Below are positions 10,128-20,670 of a stretch of DNA of 51,279 bases, in pieces; positions within the stretch are counted from its first letter, which is position 1; each line of letters begins with the position of its first letter. This DNA is from Pseudomonadota bacterium (GTDB lineage: Bacteria > Pseudomonadota > Gammaproteobacteria > Eutrophobiales > Eutrophobiaceae). The DNA lies in contig JACZSJ010000007.1 of assembly GCA_022574295.1 (NCBI GenBank), forward strand, positions 1 to 51,279. Reading direction: 5' to 3'. Under the pieces are notes generated by a model that saw nothing but the letters and a program-made list of their open reading frames with translations, did no database searches and was not told where the DNA came from. The position numbers and the translations under genes are program-made.

Positions 10128-10976
10128 GTGTCAATTATAAAAGGTGCCCTGTACATCGTCGCGACACCTATTGGAAATCTTGGGGATCTCAGTCCCCGGG
10201 CCAAATCGGTGCTGGAAAATGTCGATCTTATTGTGGCGGAGGACACGCGCCACAGCAAGCCTATGTTAAATCAATTTGGCATCGAAACAAAAATTCACGC
10301 CTATCATGATCATAATGAGCGCAAGCAAACACCCGTGCTGATACAGCAACTGCAGGACGGAGCCTCCATTGCCTTAATCTCTGATGCAGGAACCCCTCTA
10401 ATTTGTGATCCCGGATACCATCTGGTGCTGGCCGCACACGCTGCAGAGTTACAAGTGATACCGATTCCAGGCTCTTCAGCATTGATCAGCGCTCTTTCTG
10501 CTGCCGGGCTTTCTTCTGAAAAATTCATCTTCGAAGGATATTTGCCGGCAAGGAAAATAGCCCGCCAGCAACGTTTACAATTACTTAAGGATGAGACCAG
10601 AACGCTGGTTTTCTATGAAGTACCACATCGAATATTTGCAAGCATGGAAGCTACGATCACTTGCTTTGGCGGTCAGCGACAGGCGGTCATTGCCAAAGAA
10701 ATCACCAAGCTGCATGAAAAAATTCGTCGGGGAACGCTGGCTGAGCTTATGAGGTGGCTCCATAGTGATAAAGATCTGAGCAAAGGTGAATTTGTTATTG
10801 TCATTCAGGGTGCAAAAGAAATATCGTTAGATAAACTCGAAGCCAGACGTATTCTGAAAATCTTGCTTGCCGATCGAACATTTAAAGAAGCAATCAGACT
10901 CACCAGTGAAATAACGCGAGGCAAAAAGAACGATATCTATAAGTTGGCTTTGGAGTTGAAAAAGGATGAGCACTGA
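10128..10976 (+). CDS. rsmI: 16S rRNA (cytidine1402-2'-O)-methyltransferase
   Basis: GALYIVATPIGNLGDLSPRA, VAEDTRHSKPML, LISDAGTPLICDPGY, PIPGSSALISALS motifs; GTG start. Confidence 0.95.
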   Translation: MSIIKGALYIVATPIGNLGDLSPRAKSVLENVDLIVAEDTRHSKPMLNQFGIETKIHAYHDHNERKQTPVLIQQLQDGASIALISDAGTPLICDPGYHLVLAAHAAELQVIPIPGSSALISALSAAGLSSEKFIFEGYLPARKIARQQRLQLLKDETRTLVFYEVPHRIFASMEATITCFGGQRQAVIAKEITKLHEKIRRGTLAELMRWLHSDKDLSKGEFVIVIQGAKEISLDKLEARRILKILLADRTFKEAIRLTSEITRGKKNDIYKLALELKKDEH

Positions 10977-11116
10977 AAGAAGAAATATGATCTTATTGCT
11001 GCGTGAGCTTTTGTAGGTGTGATTTATCTAAGGGTGACCTTTTTATGTTTCATTTCCCAGAATAGTGATGGAAAAGATTGCTTGCAACTTGGCATTGGTT
11101 ATCTGAAACTGGCGAT

Positions 11117-11550
11117 AGGAGTCGGCCGGGTAATCGCTCTTTGTCTATGGGTTCGCCTATAGGCAGTGAGAGGAAAGTCCGGGCTCCATAGGGCAGGGTG
11201 CCAGATAACTTCTGGGAGGTGTGAATCTACGGAAAGTGCCACAGAAAATATACCGCCATTTGTTTCTTATGGGATTAGGTTCCTGTGAAACAAAATGGTA
11301 AGGGTGAAATGGTGCGGTAAGAGCGCACCGCGCTGATAGTAATATCAGTGGCAGGGTAAACCCCACTCGGAGCAAGACCAAATAGAGGGGCTCATTGCAT
11401 TGCAGAAAGACTTGGGCATTGCAACAAGACGTGGTCCGCGTTGTCCCTGGGTAGGTTGCTTGAGGTGTATGGTGACATACATCCTAGATGAATGATTACC
11501 TCCGCCAGCTTGCTGGTGGAACAGAACCCGGCTTATGTGCCGACTCCTGT
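11117..11550 (+). ncRNA. rnpB: RNase P RNA, bacterial type A
   Basis: gaggaaagtccgggctccatagggcagggtgccag, taagggtgaaa.ggtgcggtaagagcgcaccgcgc, ggcagggtaaaccccac.cggagcaagaccaaatag, cctagatgaatga, acagaacccggcttat; closing helix aggagtcgg (11117-11125)/ccgactcct (11540-11548). Confidence 0.96.
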
Positions 11551-11736
11551 ATTTTTCACTAAAAAAACACCAAATTATGTCAATACCTGAAGTAAATTAT
11601 TAACTAATAATCTCAAGTTAATGATATCAAAAACCTTTAAGAAATTTAGGTACCGGTGTTCGTCATGTTTATTTACTTTTCATCGCTAAGTATCTGTTAC
11701 ACAGACACATTTTCCAAATAAAAACACAAAGTTTAC

Positions 11737-11765
11737 TTGCATCGAACCCTGCAAATACCTATAGT
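11737..11765 (+). promoter_or_regulatory. Candidate dcw promoter: TTGCAT-N17-TATAGT
   Basis: -35-like TTGCAT 11737-11742, -10-like TATAGT 11760-11765, immediately upstream of the MraZ boxes. Confidence 0.5.
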
Positions 11766-11772
11766 TCGCGGA

Positions 11773-11798
11773 GTGGGTGATTGTGGGTAATAGTGGGT
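11773..11798 (+). promoter_or_regulatory. MraZ operator: three GTGGGT boxes at exact 10-bp spacing
   Basis: GTGGGT at 11773, 11783 and 11793 upstream of mraZ; matches the known TGGGN-N5 MraZ box architecture. Confidence 0.85.
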
Positions 11799-11823
11799 AA
11801 AACAAACATTTAGGGGAATTTCC

Positions 11824-12282
11824 TTGTTTCGAGGTTTTAGCACGCTCAGTGTTGATAGCAAAGGTCGATTAGCGATTCCTAGTCGGTATCGCGAGCGCCT
11901 GTCTTCTGAAACTGGAGGATGCCTGGTTTTAACCCTGAATCCAATGGATAGATCACTCTGGCTATACCCGCTGATCGAGTGGGAATTCATTGAAACCAAA
12001 CTTGCTGAATTATCAGATTTTGACAAACAGGGTCGCAGGACCAAACAGATGATGCGCGGCTACGCTGCTGATTGTCAGTTGGATGCTCAGGGCAGGATCC
12101 TGATACCGCAGGAATTGCGAGATTACGCTCAACTTAAAAAACAGGCTGTTATCCTTGGCCAGGGAAACAAGTTTGAGATTTGGGATGAAAGCGCATGGAG
12201 AGAACAACGTGATCAATGGTTGGAGCAAATTGGAGATGAGTCAGGCGAACCCTCCGATGCGCTTAGGTCATTGTCATTATGA
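11824..12282 (+). CDS. mraZ: Transcriptional regulator MraZ
   Basis: SVDSKGRLAIPSRYRE and LDAQGRILIPQELRDYA duplicated AbrB-like motifs; TTG start with AGGGGAA upstream. Confidence 0.95.
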   Translation: MFRGFSTLSVDSKGRLAIPSRYRERLSSETGGCLVLTLNPMDRSLWLYPLIEWEFIETKLAELSDFDKQGRRTKQMMRGYAADCQLDAQGRILIPQELRDYAQLKKQAVILGQGNKFEIWDESAWREQRDQWLEQIGDESGEPSDALRSLSL

Positions 12283-12310
12283 AGCGTTCCCCTGATGAGT
12301 TGCATGGGGA

Positions 12311-13276
12311 ATGGCCAGGAAAATAGCCAAAGGTAAGAACAACACGGAGTATCAACATACACCGGTATTGCTGAATGAAACATTACAAGGCCTCAAGCTA
12401 CGTTCTGACGGCATGTACATTGATTGTACATTTGGTCGCGGGGGCCATAGTCGCGCCATTCTTGACCAACTTGGTGAGTATGGTCGTTTACTTGCGTTCG
12501 ATAGAGATCCGGACGCTATCGCAGCAGTTGATCGACAATTACTGGATGATCCGAGATTCACACTTGTATACGGTTCCTACACCAGGTTGGAAGAGTCAGT
12601 GAGAGAATTGAACTTGATAAGAAAGATTAATGGTGTCTTGCTCGATCTAGGTGTTTCTTCTCCACAGCTCGATGATGCTTCACGAGGGTTCAGTTTTCTG
12701 CGCGATGGTGAACTTGATATGCGAATGGATAACGGTCATGGCATGACTGCTGCTGAGTGGATCAATCAGGCACCTGCAAATGAAATTGCACAGGTGCTCT
12801 ATGAATTTGGCGATGAACGATTTTCCAGGCGTATTGCAAAAGCCATCGTTCAACAACGGGATGAAACACCAATTACGAGGACCAGGCAACTTGCTGATTT
12901 GGTCGCGAAAACAATACCAGGTAAGGAAAAAAACAAACATCCCGCGACCAGAACATTTCAGGCAATTCGTATATTCATCAACCGAGAGCTGGAAGAATTA
13001 GATGCTGTTTTGATGCAGGCAATGCATGTGCTTGCTGTAAACGGCAGGTTACTGGTGATCAGTTTTCATTCACTTGAGGACAGGTTAGTAAAGAGGTTTA
13101 TGCGTACGCAATCTCACGGTGTCGATATTCCAAGAGAAGTTCCTGTGACGCATGATGTTTTCAAACCAAAGTTAAACATTATTGGAAAACCGATACGTTC
13201 CAGGCAGGATGAAATTGCAAACAACCCTAGAGCCAGGAGTGCTGTATTACGTATTGCCGAGTGTACAGCGATATGA
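12311..13276 (+). CDS. rsmH: 16S rRNA (cytosine1402-N4)-methyltransferase
   Basis: [42 protein letters not shown] motifs. Confidence 0.97.
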   Translation: MARKIAKGKNNTEYQHTPVLLNETLQGLKLRSDGMYIDCTFGRGGHSRAILDQLGEYGRLLAFDRDPDAIAAVDRQLLDDPRFTLVYGSYTRLEESVRELNLIRKINGVLLDLGVSSPQLDDASRGFSFLRDGELDMRMDNGHGMTAAEWINQAPANEIAQVLYEFGDERFSRRIAKAIVQQRDETPITRTRQLADLVAKTIPGKEKNKHPATRTFQAIRIFINRELEELDAVLMQAMHVLAVNGRLLVISFHSLEDRLVKRFMRTQSHGVDIPREVPVTHDVFKPKLNIIGKPIRSRQDEIANNPRARSAVLRIAECTAI

Positions 13277-13536
13277 AAAATGTTTTCTTAATCCTTCTTG
13301 GAACCGCAGTATTTTTTTCCGCGATCAAGGTTGTAATAGCACGCCATGACACGCGTAGGTTGTTTGTGGAAATACAGAAATTGGAAAAAGACAGAGATAA
13401 TTTGAATGAAGAATGGGGGCGTTTGCAGCTGGAGCAGAGTACATGGGCAACGGATGCACGAATTGAGTCTGTTTCTAAAACAGAGCTCCATATGATTGAA
13501 CCCAAAACGCGATCTGTCATGCTTATTTTGAAATGA
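13273..13536 (+). CDS. ftsL: Cell division protein FtsL
   Basis: Short bitopic protein with coiled coil after one TM, ATGA overlap with rsmH stop, position before ftsI. Confidence 0.9.
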   Translation: MKNVFLILLGTAVFFSAIKVVIARHDTRRLFVEIQKLEKDRDNLNEEWGRLQLEQSTWATDARIESVSKTELHMIEPKTRSVMLILK

Positions 13537-13565
13537 CTCTGCGATTAAAAGATTAGAGACGGAAA

Positions 13566-15296
13566 ATGAGGGAGACAGGAAAAATAAAAGAAACGGGGAA
13601 AATAACTGAGTTCCCAATGCGGCGTTGGTTTTTACTCAGTATTTATACAATCTGTATGGCAGGGTTGCTTTTCCGTGCCATTGACCTACAGGTATTGAAT
13701 AAAGAATTTTTGCAGGATCGTGGCGATGCAAGAGCATTACGCATTGTAAAAATACCCGCACATCGGGGCATGATCACGGATCGTAATGGTGAGTCATTGG
13801 CAATTAGTACGCCAGTGAATTCGATCTGGGCTGTTCCAAAAAAGGTGTTGGCATCTGACTCAAGGCTGGATCAGCTTGCTAAATATCTGCAGATGAATGA
13901 TGAAGAATTAATTACCTTGTTAAAAGATCGGATTGGCAGACAGTTTGTCTATCTAAAAAGACATGTCGATCCAGCCCTGGCCGAAGAGGTCATGTTACTG
14001 GATATTCCAGGTATCTCATTACAGAGAGAATATCGTCGTTATTATCCTGCTGGCGAAGTGACATCCCATGTGCTTGGATTTACAAACATTGATGATTCCG
14101 GTCAGGAAGGTCTGGAACTGGCATATGACAGTTGGCTTAAAGGGTTGCCAGGCAGCAAACGGGTTTTAAAAGACAGACTCGGGCGCGTCATTGAAAACAT
14201 AGAGAGTATCCGCACACCGGATCCCGGCAAGCAACTGGTTCTCAGTATTGATAGGCGTGTTCAATATCTGGCCTATAGAGAATTAAAGACTGCGGTCAAT
14301 CATTATAAAGCACGTGCCGGCACATTGATCATGCTCGATGTGAATACGGGTGAAATCATTGCGATGGTTGGTCAGCCTTCTTATAACCCGAATAATAGAA
14401 CTGGTTTGAAGAGTGGTAATTATCGTAACCGTGCTTTAACTGATGTTTTTGAGCCAGGTTCAACATTAAAGCCGTTTACCATTGCTGCGGCTTTGGAAAG
14501 TGGCTTATATGATTTGAAAACGACCATTGATACGCGTCCTGGGTTTTTCAAAGTCGGTGATCATATAATCCGGGATCATAGAAATTATGGTGTGATAGAT
14601 CTGGCTACAGTGATAAAAAAATCCAGTAATATTGGTGCCAGCAAAATTGCCCTATCACTTGAACCACATTATTTCTGGACAAGCCTGGCAAGAGTTGGAT
14701 TTGGACAGTCAACCGGAAGCGGTTTCCCGGGAGAGGTTTCCGGGTTTTTAAATTCATACAACAACTGGTCTGAAGTTGAACAGGCAACCATGTCTTTTGG
14801 TTATGGCATGTCGGTCACTGCCTTGCAATTGGCACAGGCTTATATGGCATTTGCTACTGATGGCATGATGTTACCAGTTTCATTCTTAAAGGTAACGGAA
14901 CCTGTCAGCGCAAGCCGTGTGTTTTCTGTAAGTGTGGCCCGGCAAGTCAGGGGGATGCTGGAAACAGTTGTACAAAAAGGAGGCACGGGATATCGGGCAT
15001 CAATTGAAGGTTACCGTGTCGCAGGAAAAACCGGGACGGTACATAAAACTGTCGCAGGCGGTTATTCAGAAGATCGTTATCTATCACTCTTTGCCGGCAT
15101 GGCCCCCGCAAGCAACCCAAGATTGATCGCTGTGGTGATTATCGATGAGCCCCAGGGCGATCAATATTATGGAGGCCTGGTGGCAGCCCCTGTATTTTCA
15201 AAGGTGATGGCCGGTGCCCTGCGTTTGCTTGATATCCCACCAGATGATTTATCTGCGTTGAACGGACAGATAGTTGCCGCAGGGGGGTCTGACTGA
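13566..15296 (+). CDS. ftsI: Peptidoglycan D,D-transpeptidase FtsI (PBP3)
   Basis: GSTLKPF, SSNIG and KTGT transpeptidase motifs; N-terminal TM. Confidence 0.96.
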   Translation: MRETGKIKETGKITEFPMRRWFLLSIYTICMAGLLFRAIDLQVLNKEFLQDRGDARALRIVKIPAHRGMITDRNGESLAISTPVNSIWAVPKKVLASDSRLDQLAKYLQMNDEELITLLKDRIGRQFVYLKRHVDPALAEEVMLLDIPGISLQREYRRYYPAGEVTSHVLGFTNIDDSGQEGLELAYDSWLKGLPGSKRVLKDRLGRVIENIESIRTPDPGKQLVLSIDRRVQYLAYRELKTAVNHYKARAGTLIMLDVNTGEIIAMVGQPSYNPNNRTGLKSGNYRNRALTDVFEPGSTLKPFTIAAALESGLYDLKTTIDTRPGFFKVGDHIIRDHRNYGVIDLATVIKKSSNIGASKIALSLEPHYFWTSLARVGFGQSTGSGFPGEVSGFLNSYNNWSEVEQATMSFGYGMSVTALQLAQAYMAFATDGMMLPVSFLKVTEPVSASRVFSVSVARQVRGMLETVVQKGGTGYRASIEGYRVAGKTGTVHKTVAGGYSEDRYLSLFAGMAPASNPRLIAVVIIDEPQGDQYYGGLVAAPVFSKVMAGALRLLDIPPDDLSALNGQIVAAGGSD

Positions 15297-16816
15297 TGAT
15301 GACAGCTGAAAATCTAACATACAGTCAAACACTCAGTCAGTTGTTGCAGGGCTTATTACCACTATCAAATCAGGATGATGTCAGAGTGACAGGCATTACT
15401 TCTGATAGTCGGCAGGTAAAGGCAGGTGATCTGTTTATTGCCTATAAAAATCCAGGTGTCATGGACTATGTGGAATCAGCAATTGATTCAGGTGCAAGTG
15501 CGGTTGTTGCAGAAGTAGATCAGCTACCAGATATTCCAAAATACAATGTGCCGGTGATTTCGCTTCCGCAGTTGAGCGCACAGGCAGGATTAATCGCTGC
15601 CAGATTTTTCGGACACCCAACGCATAATATGAATGTGATAGGCATTACAGGAACGAATGGTAAAACAACAGTGAGTTACCTTATTGCGCAAGCATCTTCC
15701 CTTATAGGTCGGGGCAAGAGTGGCCTGATTGGTACTTTGGGATATGGCCCATTTGATCAAATTAGCAAAGGACCCAATACAACACCGGAGCCGGTGACTT
15801 TGCAAAATATTTTTGCAAATATGTATCAGCATGGCGTTGATGTGGTTGCCATGGAGGTCTCCTCTCACGGCCTGGACCAATATCGTATTACAGGTGTTGA
15901 ATTTGATATTGCCGTATTTACAAATTTAAGTCGTGATCATCTTGATTATCACCAAACGATGGAAAATTACGCGGAGTCAAAACGACGCTTATTCAGTGAT
16001 TATTTGATCAGAAAAGCGGTGTTCAATCTTGATGATGAGTATGGCCATAAACTGGCGGATGAATTCCAGAACAAAATAGAGCTTGTGGGCTATACACTCG
16101 TATCTGGTAAGCAATACGACTTTCCTGTTGTCTCGGCAAATGTAGTTTCAAACAAGCCTACGGGCTTAATGTTGGACGTCAGCAGCCCCTGGGGGAAAGG
16201 GTTGCTGCAGTCAGACCTGATTGGTGATTTTAATGCCTCGAATTTATTGGCATCACTGTCAGCACTCTGTATGGCAGGTGTTTCATTCTCGGATGCACTT
16301 TCAAATTTATCAAAATGTTCAAGTGTCCCGGGCAGAATGGAATATTTCAGGCATGAAGGAATGCCGCTGGTCATCGTCGATTATGCCCACTCTCCCGAGG
16401 CATTAAGGCAGGCTTTACGGGCATTGCAATCTCAAACTTCTGGAAAACTCGTGTGTGTTTTTGGTTGTGGTGGTCAAAGGGACAAAGGTAAGCGTGCTGA
16501 GATGGGTCAGATCGCTGAAACCTATGCTGATCATATTATTCTGACCAATGACAATCCACGAAATGAAGCTGCTGAGACAATAATTGAAGATATTATCGGC
16601 GGAATAAAAGATCAGTCTCGGGTAATAAAAGAGCTCGATAGAAAAAAAGCAATCAGGCAGGCGATCCATTCTGCATCAGTAGATGATGTGGTTTTAGTTG
16701 CCGGGAAAGGCCATGAAGATTATCAGGAGATCGCAGGGGTACGATACCCTTTGAGTGATCGTTCAATCGTCAAACAAGCTCTGGGCGAGCCTGAAAGCGG
16801 TAATGTGGATGATTAG
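15296..16816 (+). CDS. murE: UDP-N-acetylmuramoyl-tripeptide synthetase MurE
   Basis: GITGTNGKTTVSYL, NDNPRNEAAETI (DNPR motif for meso-DAP specificity). Confidence 0.96.
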   Translation: MMTAENLTYSQTLSQLLQGLLPLSNQDDVRVTGITSDSRQVKAGDLFIAYKNPGVMDYVESAIDSGASAVVAEVDQLPDIPKYNVPVISLPQLSAQAGLIAARFFGHPTHNMNVIGITGTNGKTTVSYLIAQASSLIGRGKSGLIGTLGYGPFDQISKGPNTTPEPVTLQNIFANMYQHGVDVVAMEVSSHGLDQYRITGVEFDIAVFTNLSRDHLDYHQTMENYAESKRRLFSDYLIRKAVFNLDDEYGHKLADEFQNKIELVGYTLVSGKQYDFPVVSANVVSNKPTGLMLDVSSPWGKGLLQSDLIGDFNASNLLASLSALCMAGVSFSDALSNLSKCSSVPGRMEYFRHEGMPLVIVDYAHSPEALRQALRALQSQTSGKLVCVFGCGGQRDKGKRAEMGQIAETYADHIILTNDNPRNEAAETIIEDIIGGIKDQSRVIKELDRKKAIRQAIHSASVDDVVLVAGKGHEDYQEIAGVRYPLSDRSIVKQALGEPESGNVDD

Positions 16817-16817
16817 C

Positions 16818-18182
16818 ATGCAAATATCACAGGCAGCTGAAATTTTGCAAGCAAGGTATCAGGGGGATGATGTTTGTTTCCTTGGATGCAGTACAGATAC
16901 CCGCACGATAAAAAAGAAGGAATTATTTATTGCCTTGCATGGGGAAAATTTCGATGGTCATGATTACGTAGATAAAGCAAAAGCATCTGGTGCCAGTGCA
17001 GTACTTGTTGAAGAAAATTGTGATGCGGCCAGATCATCCATCGGGCCATCAATCATTGTCAAGAACACGCGACGGGCAATGGGTGAGTTAGCCAAGAATT
17101 GGCGCGCAAGGTTTTTCATTCCTCTGGTTGCGATTACAGGGAGTAATGGCAAGACAACGGTCAAGGAAATGGTTGCAGCAATATGCAATTGTAAGTCTTC
17201 TGTGCTGGCGACCCAGGGTAATCTCAATAATGATATCGGTGTGCCACTGACATTATTTGGCCTGAATGACGATCATCAATATGCAGTCATTGAGATGGGA
17301 GCAAATCATCCCGGTGAAATTGAATGGCTTTCACAAATAGCCCAACCCACAGTCGCCACGATTACACAGTGTGCGCCAGCTCATCTCGAAGGATTTGGGA
17401 GTATTGAGGGTGTTGCCCGTGCCAAGTCTGAAATTTTTATCGCGCTATCAGAAGACGGAGTTGCCGTCATTAATGGTGATGATGATTTTGCTGATCTATG
17501 GCGGGAAAAGAGCAAGCACTCCAATCAGATCACCTTCGGACTGGGTGGTAACAATGAAATTACCGCCAAATCAATTCGTATTGAAAATGGCAAGTCATCT
17601 TTCCAAATAGTAACGCCGGTAGGAAACGTCGAAATAAATCTCAACGTGCCAGGCAGGCATAACATTACCAATGCTTTAGCTGCTGCTGCGTGTGCGATCA
17701 GTCTGGGCATTGCTTTATCACTCATCAAGCAAGGTCTCGAATCTGTCAGCGCAGTCAAAGGACGTTTGCAAATTAAAACCGGCTTGAAACAATGTCGAAT
17801 CATTGATGATACGTATAACGCTAACCCAGCTTCTCTGGATGCCGCACTGGAAGTACTTGATGAATTTCCCGGTAGACACTGGCTCGTGCTCGGCGATATG
17901 GGCGAGCTTGGCAATGATGACAAGGTGTTACACACACGTGCAGGGGAAAAAAGTAAAGCGTCAGGCGTGGAACGTCTTTATGCACTCGGTGAGTTGACAA
18001 AATTAACCGTTCAATCCTTTGGTGAGGGTGCCCGACATGTAGACAACCATGAGCAACTGGCTTCATTGATAGCAGAAGAGATTGATTCAGACGTAACAAT
18101 TTTAATCAAAGGCTCGCGCGCAATGGGTCTGGAGCACTTGGTTAATGCCTTGGTGATGAATACCCTGGAGATAAAAGAATAA
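16818..18182 (+). CDS. murF: UDP-MurNAc-tripeptide--D-Ala-D-Ala ligase MurF
   Basis: [24 protein letters not shown] motifs; ATG 16818 right after the murE stop. Confidence 0.95.
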   Translation: MQISQAAEILQARYQGDDVCFLGCSTDTRTIKKKELFIALHGENFDGHDYVDKAKASGASAVLVEENCDAARSSIGPSIIVKNTRRAMGELAKNWRARFFIPLVAITGSNGKTTVKEMVAAICNCKSSVLATQGNLNNDIGVPLTLFGLNDDHQYAVIEMGANHPGEIEWLSQIAQPTVATITQCAPAHLEGFGSIEGVARAKSEIFIALSEDGVAVINGDDDFADLWREKSKHSNQITFGLGGNNEITAKSIRIENGKSSFQIVTPVGNVEINLNVPGRHNITNALAAAACAISLGIALSLIKQGLESVSAVKGRLQIKTGLKQCRIIDDTYNANPASLDAALEVLDEFPGRHWLVLGDMGELGNDDKVLHTRAGEKSKASGVERLYALGELTKLTVQSFGEGARHVDNHEQLASLIAEEIDSDVTILIKGSRAMGLEHLVNALVMNTLEIKE

Positions 18183-18184
18183 TC

Positions 18185-19267
18185 ATGTTGCTCTGGTTCA
18201 CTGAATATCTTACTCAATTTCATAGCGGCTTTAATGTTTTTCAATATCTGACATTTCGCATAATTCTGGGTGTGTTGACATCACTCTTCATCTCATTACT
18301 GGTTGGGCCTTCTTTGATAAGGCGATTGAATCAATACCAGATCGGGCAAAATGTCAGAGATGATGGTCCGCAATCACACTTGTCCAAAGCCGGGACGCCG
18401 ACTATGGGAGGGTTGTTGATTCTGGTCTCGATAGCGGTCAGTACTTTATGCTGGGCTGATTTAAGTAATCGCTTCATTGCTGTTGTTTTGCTGGTGACGC
18501 TAGCTTTTGGAGTGATTGGTTGGGTCGATGATTATCGTAAGGTTGTTAAGCAGGATCCGAAGGGCTTGCCAGCACGGTATAAATATTTCTGGCAATCAAT
18601 TGTTGGTCTGGCCGCAGCTGTATTTCTTTATGTGAGTGCTGTTTCTCCCGCGGAGACGCAGTTGATTATTCCATTTGTTAAAGATGTGACAATCAATCTG
18701 GGCTGGATGTATGTTGTTCTGTCTTATTTCGTCATTGTTGGTTCCAGTAATGCAGTCAATCTTACTGATGGACTGGATGGCCTTGCAATATTGCCTACTG
18801 TTCTGGTTTCGGGTGCCCTGATGATATTTGCCTATACCACAGGTCATATCTATTTTGCAGAGTATCTGGGCATTCCCTATATAAAAGGCGTAGGGGAGGT
18901 CGCAGTATTTTGTGCGTCTATAGTAGGTGCAGGTCTGGGATTCCTGTGGTTCAACACTTATCCGGCCCAGGTGTTTATGGGTGATATCGGCGCGCTGGCA
19001 CTGGGTGCGGCGCTGGGCATTGTTGCGGTAGTGGTTCGTCAGGAACTGGTGTTGTTCATCATGGGTGGCGTGTTTGTGATGGAAACTTTTTCCGTCATTC
19101 TGCAAGTTGGTTCTTATAAATTGACCGGTAAGCGAATTTTTCATATGGCACCACTGCATCATCATTTTGAGTTAAAGGGTTGGCCAGAACCCAGAGTGAT
19201 TGTCCGTTTCTGGATAATTACCGTGATACTGGTACTGATTGGTCTTGCCAGCTTGAAGGTGCGGTGA
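18185..19267 (+). CDS. mraY: Phospho-MurNAc-pentapeptide transferase MraY
   Basis: Multi-[35 protein letters not shown] motifs. Confidence 0.97.
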   Translation: MLLWFTEYLTQFHSGFNVFQYLTFRIILGVLTSLFISLLVGPSLIRRLNQYQIGQNVRDDGPQSHLSKAGTPTMGGLLILVSIAVSTLCWADLSNRFIAVVLLVTLAFGVIGWVDDYRKVVKQDPKGLPARYKYFWQSIVGLAAAVFLYVSAVSPAETQLIIPFVKDVTINLGWMYVVLSYFVIVGSSNAVNLTDGLDGLAILPTVLVSGALMIFAYTTGHIYFAEYLGIPYIKGVGEVAVFCASIVGAGLGFLWFNTYPAQVFMGDIGALALGAALGIVAVVVRQELVLFIMGGVFVMETFSVILQVGSYKLTGKRIFHMAPLHHHFELKGWPEPRVIVRFWIITVILVLIGLASLKVR

Positions 19268-19278
19268 GGTAATAACAT

Positions 19279-20670
19279 TTGGAATGTGCAGAGGCATACG
19301 AGCTTGAGGTGATAGAGACAAACAAACAATTTAACACGGTGATTGTAGGCCTTGGAAAGACGGGCTTTGCCTGTGCCCGATATTTGGCTACACAAGGAGT
19401 CAGTTTTGCCATTGCCGATAGTCGTGATGAACCTCCAATGTTGCATGAGATGAAGGCGTCCTTGCCCGATATCCCTTTATATCTGGGTGAATTCGATGAG
19501 TCTCTGTTGGCCAATGCCGAACATTTGTTGATGAGTCCCGGGGTATCATTGCACGAGGATGCAATCACTAATGCGATCAATTCGGGTGTCGATGTGTATG
19601 GTGATATTGAATTGTTTTGTCAAAATATTTCATCTCCAGTGATCGCAATCACGGGCTCGAATGGTAAAAGCACAGTGACCACACTGCTTGCAGAAATGGC
19701 CCGCGCGGCAAATCTTGATGTTGCTGAAGGCGGTAACCTGGGCACCCCCGTACTGGATCTACTGTCTGAAAAAGAGCCCGATGTTTATGTGCTCGAGTTA
19801 TCAAGTTTCCAGTTAGAAACAGTGTCGTCACTCAATGCTATTGCTTCCGTCGTCTTAAATATTACGCCGGATCACATGGATAGATATGCAGGATTGAAAG
19901 CCTATCAAGCGGCAAAGGAGCGCATCTATGATGGTGACGGGACAATGATCATTAATCTGGATGATCCTGCTGTAGTGAACATGTCTCGAACTCAAAGAAC
20001 TAGTGTTGGATTTACTCTTTTAGAACCTGAGGCAGGCAATTACGGTGTGCGTGCATATGATGACGTGCGCTGGATAGTTAAAGGTGATGAAAAGATCATT
20101 GCTGTGAATGATCTACGCATCCGGGGCGAGCATAATATTGCCAATGCAATGGTTGCCATGGCATTGGCAGAAACGCTCAATTGTCCATTAGATGCGATGT
20201 TAAGTGTGTTGCGTTCATTCCCGGGTCTGGATCATCGTTGTCAGTGGATTGCTGAACATGGAAATGTCCAATGGGTCAACGATTCCAAGGGCACGAATGT
20301 CGGCGCAACTTGTGCAGCTATTAAAGGGCTTTCTGGTGATGAAAATCTTATATTGATTGCTGGTGGCGACGGCAAGGGCGCTGATTTTTCAGACTTGGAG
20401 GAAATTGCTGAAGGCAGGTTAAAGGCCGCGATTGTTTTGGGCAAGGATGGGCCCGAGCTTGGCAAGGTGCTTTTGAACGTAGTGCCTGTTCATTCGGTTG
20501 ATAGTATGGAAATGGCGGTTGAAACCGCAGCAAGAATTGCCAAGGATGGAGATATTGTTTTGTTATCTCCTGCATGTGCAAGCCTTGATATGTTTGAAAA
20601 TTATCAGGCACGTGGTGAAGCCTTTGTCACTGCCGTTAAAAAGGTGCAGGGGGATCAGGCTTATGTATAG
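19279..20670 (+). CDS. murD: UDP-MurNAc-L-Ala--D-Glu ligase MurD
   Basis: [47 protein letters not shown] motifs; TTG start likely. Confidence 0.95.
   Translation: MECAEAYELEVIETNKQFNTVIVGLGKTGFACARYLATQGVSFAIADSRDEPPMLHEMKASLPDIPLYLGEFDESLLANAEHLLMSPGVSLHEDAITNAINSGVDVYGDIELFCQNISSPVIAITGSNGKSTVTTLLAEMARAANLDVAEGGNLGTPVLDLLSEKEPDVYVLELSSFQLETVSSLNAIASVVLNITPDHMDRYAGLKAYQAAKERIYDGDGTMIINLDDPAVVNMSRTQRTSVGFTLLEPEAGNYGVRAYDDVRWIVKGDEKIIAVNDLRIRGEHNIANAMVAMALAETLNCPLDAMLSVLRSFPGLDHRCQWIAEHGNVQWVNDSKGTNVGATCAAIKGLSGDENLILIAGGDGKGADFSDLEEIAEGRLKAAIVLGKDGPELGKVLLNVVPVHSVDSMEMAVETAARIAKDGDIVLLSPACASLDMFENYQARGEAFVTAVKKVQGDQAYV

Noticed and set aside
13566-13610. ETGKIKETGKI duplication at the FtsI N-terminus as a meaningful repeat
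   Set aside because: Very short, in the cytoplasmic tail; could be chance or start-site uncertainty.
18596-19165. 189-aa antisense ORF in mraY
   Set aside because: Shadow ORF opposite a well-supported gene; His/Gln/Asn-rich composition typical of antisense of hydrophobic codons.
20498-20662. N-terminal extension of the ftsW ORF
   Set aside because: Out-of-frame translation of murD; the FtsW homologous region starts at about 20663.
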